The translations under genes were made by a program, and so were the position numbers. From a virus: a stretch of 39,942 nt of DNA. The notes beneath the pieces are model-generated. The model did not search any database and was not told where the DNA came from. It saw only the letters and a program-made list of their open reading frames with translations. Location: the IMG/VR virus record IMGVR_UViG_3300027763_000110, positions 1 to 39,942 of that record. The stretch is one strand, 5' to 3'. This document shows positions 38,568-39,942 of this stretch, in pieces (within the stretch, counting starts at the first letter, position 1; the number at the start of each line of letters is the position of its first letter).

Positions 38568-38921
38568 TTAATTAGGCAATTGGGTTAGGTCATCCTTCAC
38601 GATAAGAAGAGGCAATAACTCTTTGACTGCAATGGCTGAAATCTTTAGTTCCTTTTCGCTTTCAATGTCAAGAACCATCAGAGGGAACTCTTCTTCTTCC
38701 TCTAACAATGCCCACTTCTGAGAGGTTATAAAATCGGCTTGGTTGCCATCCTGAACCGTTGCAAATTCATTCTTTACATCCTCGATAAACTTGTCTGCGA
38801 TCCTTTGCAGGTGGTCAAGGTTTCGGCCAATACGGTATGAAGTCTGGAAGGATAGTGGTTGAGTAGCTAAAGGTTGCAAGGTAAAGTAGACCTTCACCGC
38901 CTGTAATGGTTTTAATTTCAT
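38568..38921 (-). CDS. Small tail-block protein, 117 residues
   Basis: The protein has 'SYRIGRNLDHLQRIADKFIE' followed by a charged helix, and ends 'LPLLIVKDDLTQLPN'. The layout resembles the small helical DUF1617-like phage proteins found in tail clusters. It overlaps the preceding gene by four bases and precedes the large virion protein by one base. Role unknown. Confidence 0.6.
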   Translation of the reverse strand: MKLKPLQAVKVYFTLQPLATQPLSFQTSYRIGRNLDHLQRIADKFIEDVKNEFATVQDGNQADFITSQKWALLEEEEEFPLMVLDIESEKELKISAIAVKELLPLLIVKDDLTQLPN

Positions 38922-39367
38922 TCTATAAATGTTTTAGCGGTGGCAGTCCACCAGTTTGGAAGCCCAAAGATATAGGCAATTGATTGAAAACAGTTTGTGC
39001 TTTTTTCCCCTGAATAGATTTTCAATAAAGTAGTCCAATATTTTGCATCGTACCGATTTCCGAGGATCGAATGGAATCTTTTTTCATCATAGCCATCCAT
39101 ATCAATAACTAGGAATTGACGTTTTAAAGTCTTCTGTTCATCTATCCATTGGTCTAGGCTCCTAGTGATATGGAAACCTGATATCGTGGATTCACAGATG
39201 TACAAACGACCAGAAAACGATCTAACGAGTTGGCAATGATTAAAGTCGGCATTCATACCTTTCCTCAACAACCACCAGAAAAACCGATTCAAGGCGTTTC
39301 CGGTGGTATTGCGGATAAGTAGGATTGACTTGTCCTTAATCCTTGTTGTATCGGTTGAACTCATCAT
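38918..39367 (-). CDS. NlpC/P60-like (YiiX-type) putative wall hydrolase
   Basis: The 149-residue protein has 'FNHCQLV' (H44), 'RLYICESTISGFHI' (E59) and 'STNCFQSIAYIFGLP' (C126). This order, His before Cys, matches circularly permuted papain-like enzymes of the YiiX/YebB group. Virion-linked members open peptidoglycan during DNA entry. It overlaps both neighbours. A start one codon later is possible. The active-site assignment is by motif spacing only. Confidence 0.6.
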   Translation of the reverse strand: MMSSTDTTRIKDKSILLIRNTTGNALNRFFWWLLRKGMNADFNHCQLVRSFSGRLYICESTISGFHITRSLDQWIDEQKTLKRQFLVIDMDGYDEKRFHSILGNRYDAKYWTTLLKIYSGEKSTNCFQSIAYIFGLPNWWTATAKTFIE

Positions 39368-39710
39368 CTGTATCCACAGAAAGGATTTTTGCCGTGATCA
39401 AATCGGCCATAATGATCGGCTCACTCATCAAAGAAATAAAGTAGTCGAACTCATTAACCCCACCACCGAGATCAACCGTCTTATCAGCCGTTAGGACTAC
39501 CCATTTTCTCTTTAAAAGTGGATGTGGTGTCTTGACAGGATCAACGCCTTCCTCCTCTGATGGAACCATTATAAAATGATCCACCCTTATCCTGAATCGG
39601 ATTTGCTCACCGTATTCTAGTACATCGTCATCGATGTACAAGCCCGAAAAAGAAGCCTCTCGAATAATATTCTTGTCGATCGGATGGTTTGAAATTGGAA
39701 TGTTTTTCAT
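39336..39710 (-). CDS. Hypothetical tail-block protein, 124 residues
   Basis: The protein begins 'MKNIPISNHPIDKNIIREAS' and is mixed alpha/beta ('VLEYGEQIRFRIRVDHFIMV', 'KWVVLTADKTVDLGG'). Its ATG overlaps the LamG stop (ATGA), and its end overlaps the next gene by 32 bases. No family is recognised. Tight coupling suggests a tail accessory or assembly factor. Confidence 0.6.
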   Translation of the reverse strand: MKNIPISNHPIDKNIIREASFSGLYIDDDVLEYGEQIRFRIRVDHFIMVPSEEEGVDPVKTPHPLLKRKWVVLTADKTVDLGGGVNEFDYFISLMSEPIIMADLITAKILSVDTDDEFNRYNKD

Positions 39711-39942
39711 AAAAATCTGTTTTTGTCGATGTTGTAGTTTTGAAGAACCTGAGTAATGTTGAACCCTGCTGAATAGTACATTGGAAGGGCAATAGTAGCG
39801 GCTAGAAATTCAATAGTACCATTAAAACCGTTTGTCCCAATATTGAACCTAGGATTACTTGCCGGGCTTGCAGAAGATGTGTAAGTACCTTCTGACGCAC
39901 CATTTAAATAAAGTGTGATCGTTGTACCTACTCTTGTGCATA
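39707..39942 (-). CDS. LamG-like tail appendage protein, C-terminal part (runs off right edge)
   Basis: The frame enters from the right edge as 'CTRVGTTITLYLNGASEGTY' and runs 77 codons to a TGA at 39707, overlapping the next ATG. The 'TLYLNGA' strand and the closing 'PMYYSAGFNITQVLQNYN' are standard for the second half of a LamG domain. The first half is at 1-498. Joined as they stand, the two ends are out of frame by one missing base (or two extra), so a small trimming error or a second LamG gene cannot be excluded. Confidence 0.75.
   Translation of the reverse strand, partial: CTRVGTTITLYLNGASEGTYTSSASPASNPRFNIGTNGFNGTIEFLAATIALPMYYSAGFNITQVLQNYNIDKNRFL

Noticed and set aside
1-39942. Integrase, repressor, CRISPR array, insertion sequence
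   Set aside because: No tyrosine or serine recombinase motifs, no CI-like repressor, no regularly spaced repeats and no transposase were found in any frame checked.

Overview
This window looks like almost the whole genome of a tailed, siphovirus-like phage of a Bacteroidetes host. It carries a large terminase, portal, Mu F-like minor head protein, scaffold-like protein, major capsid protein, tape measure, tail fibre, DnaB-type helicase, SSB-like protein and a lysis cassette. The host assignment rests on promoters with the Bacteroidetes pattern TTTG-N18/20-TAnnTTTG, A-rich leaders without Shine-Dalgarno sites, and AT-rich codon use. No integrase, excisionase or lysogeny repressor was recognised, so a lytic life style is likely. 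No tRNA, rRNA, CRISPR array or insertion sequence was seen. The two window ends fall inside one LamG-type gene, which suggests a circular or circularly permuted genome of about 40 kb cut in that gene.

Layout. A very long minus-strand late block starts at a consensus promoter near 13.4 kb and runs down through small basic proteins, a ParB-methyltransferase fusion, a putative small terminase, TerL, a putative frameshifted tail chaperone, tape measure, tail proteins and fibre. It crosses the window ends and continues through an NlpC/P60-like protein, large virion proteins, portal, minor head protein, scaffold and capsid, ending at a bidirectional terminator near 21.86 kb. Three plus-strand insertions interrupt it: a 4.3-kb operon (26.8-31.1 kb) of glycosyltransferases and methyltransferases, and two NUMOD4-HNH endonuclease genes. 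Plus-strand lysis genes (13.5-15.7 kb) include a holin-like protein, a spanin-like lipoprotein, an L,D-transpeptidase-like enzyme, a GIY-YIG homing endonuclease and a second holin-like protein. The replication block (15.7-20.3 kb, minus) encodes small proteins, DnaB helicase, an initiator or loader, an HNH enzyme and a VRR-NUC nuclease. A short plus block (20.3-21.8 kb) encodes an SSB-like protein and partners.

The most striking feature is a repeated RNA architecture. Each of the three HNH endonuclease genes is preceded, between a TAnnTTTG promoter element and its ATG, by a leader of about 90-115 nt. In each leader a short 5' loop is perfectly complementary (7-9 nt) to the apical loop of a long 3' hairpin followed by a U-rich tract. 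This predicts a kissing-loop or pseudoknot switch or attenuator controlling selfish endonuclease genes. A second strong point is a T9 slip site at 8023-8031: a -1 shift opens a 94-codon reading frame that overlaps the tape-measure start codon, as expected of a tail assembly chaperone.
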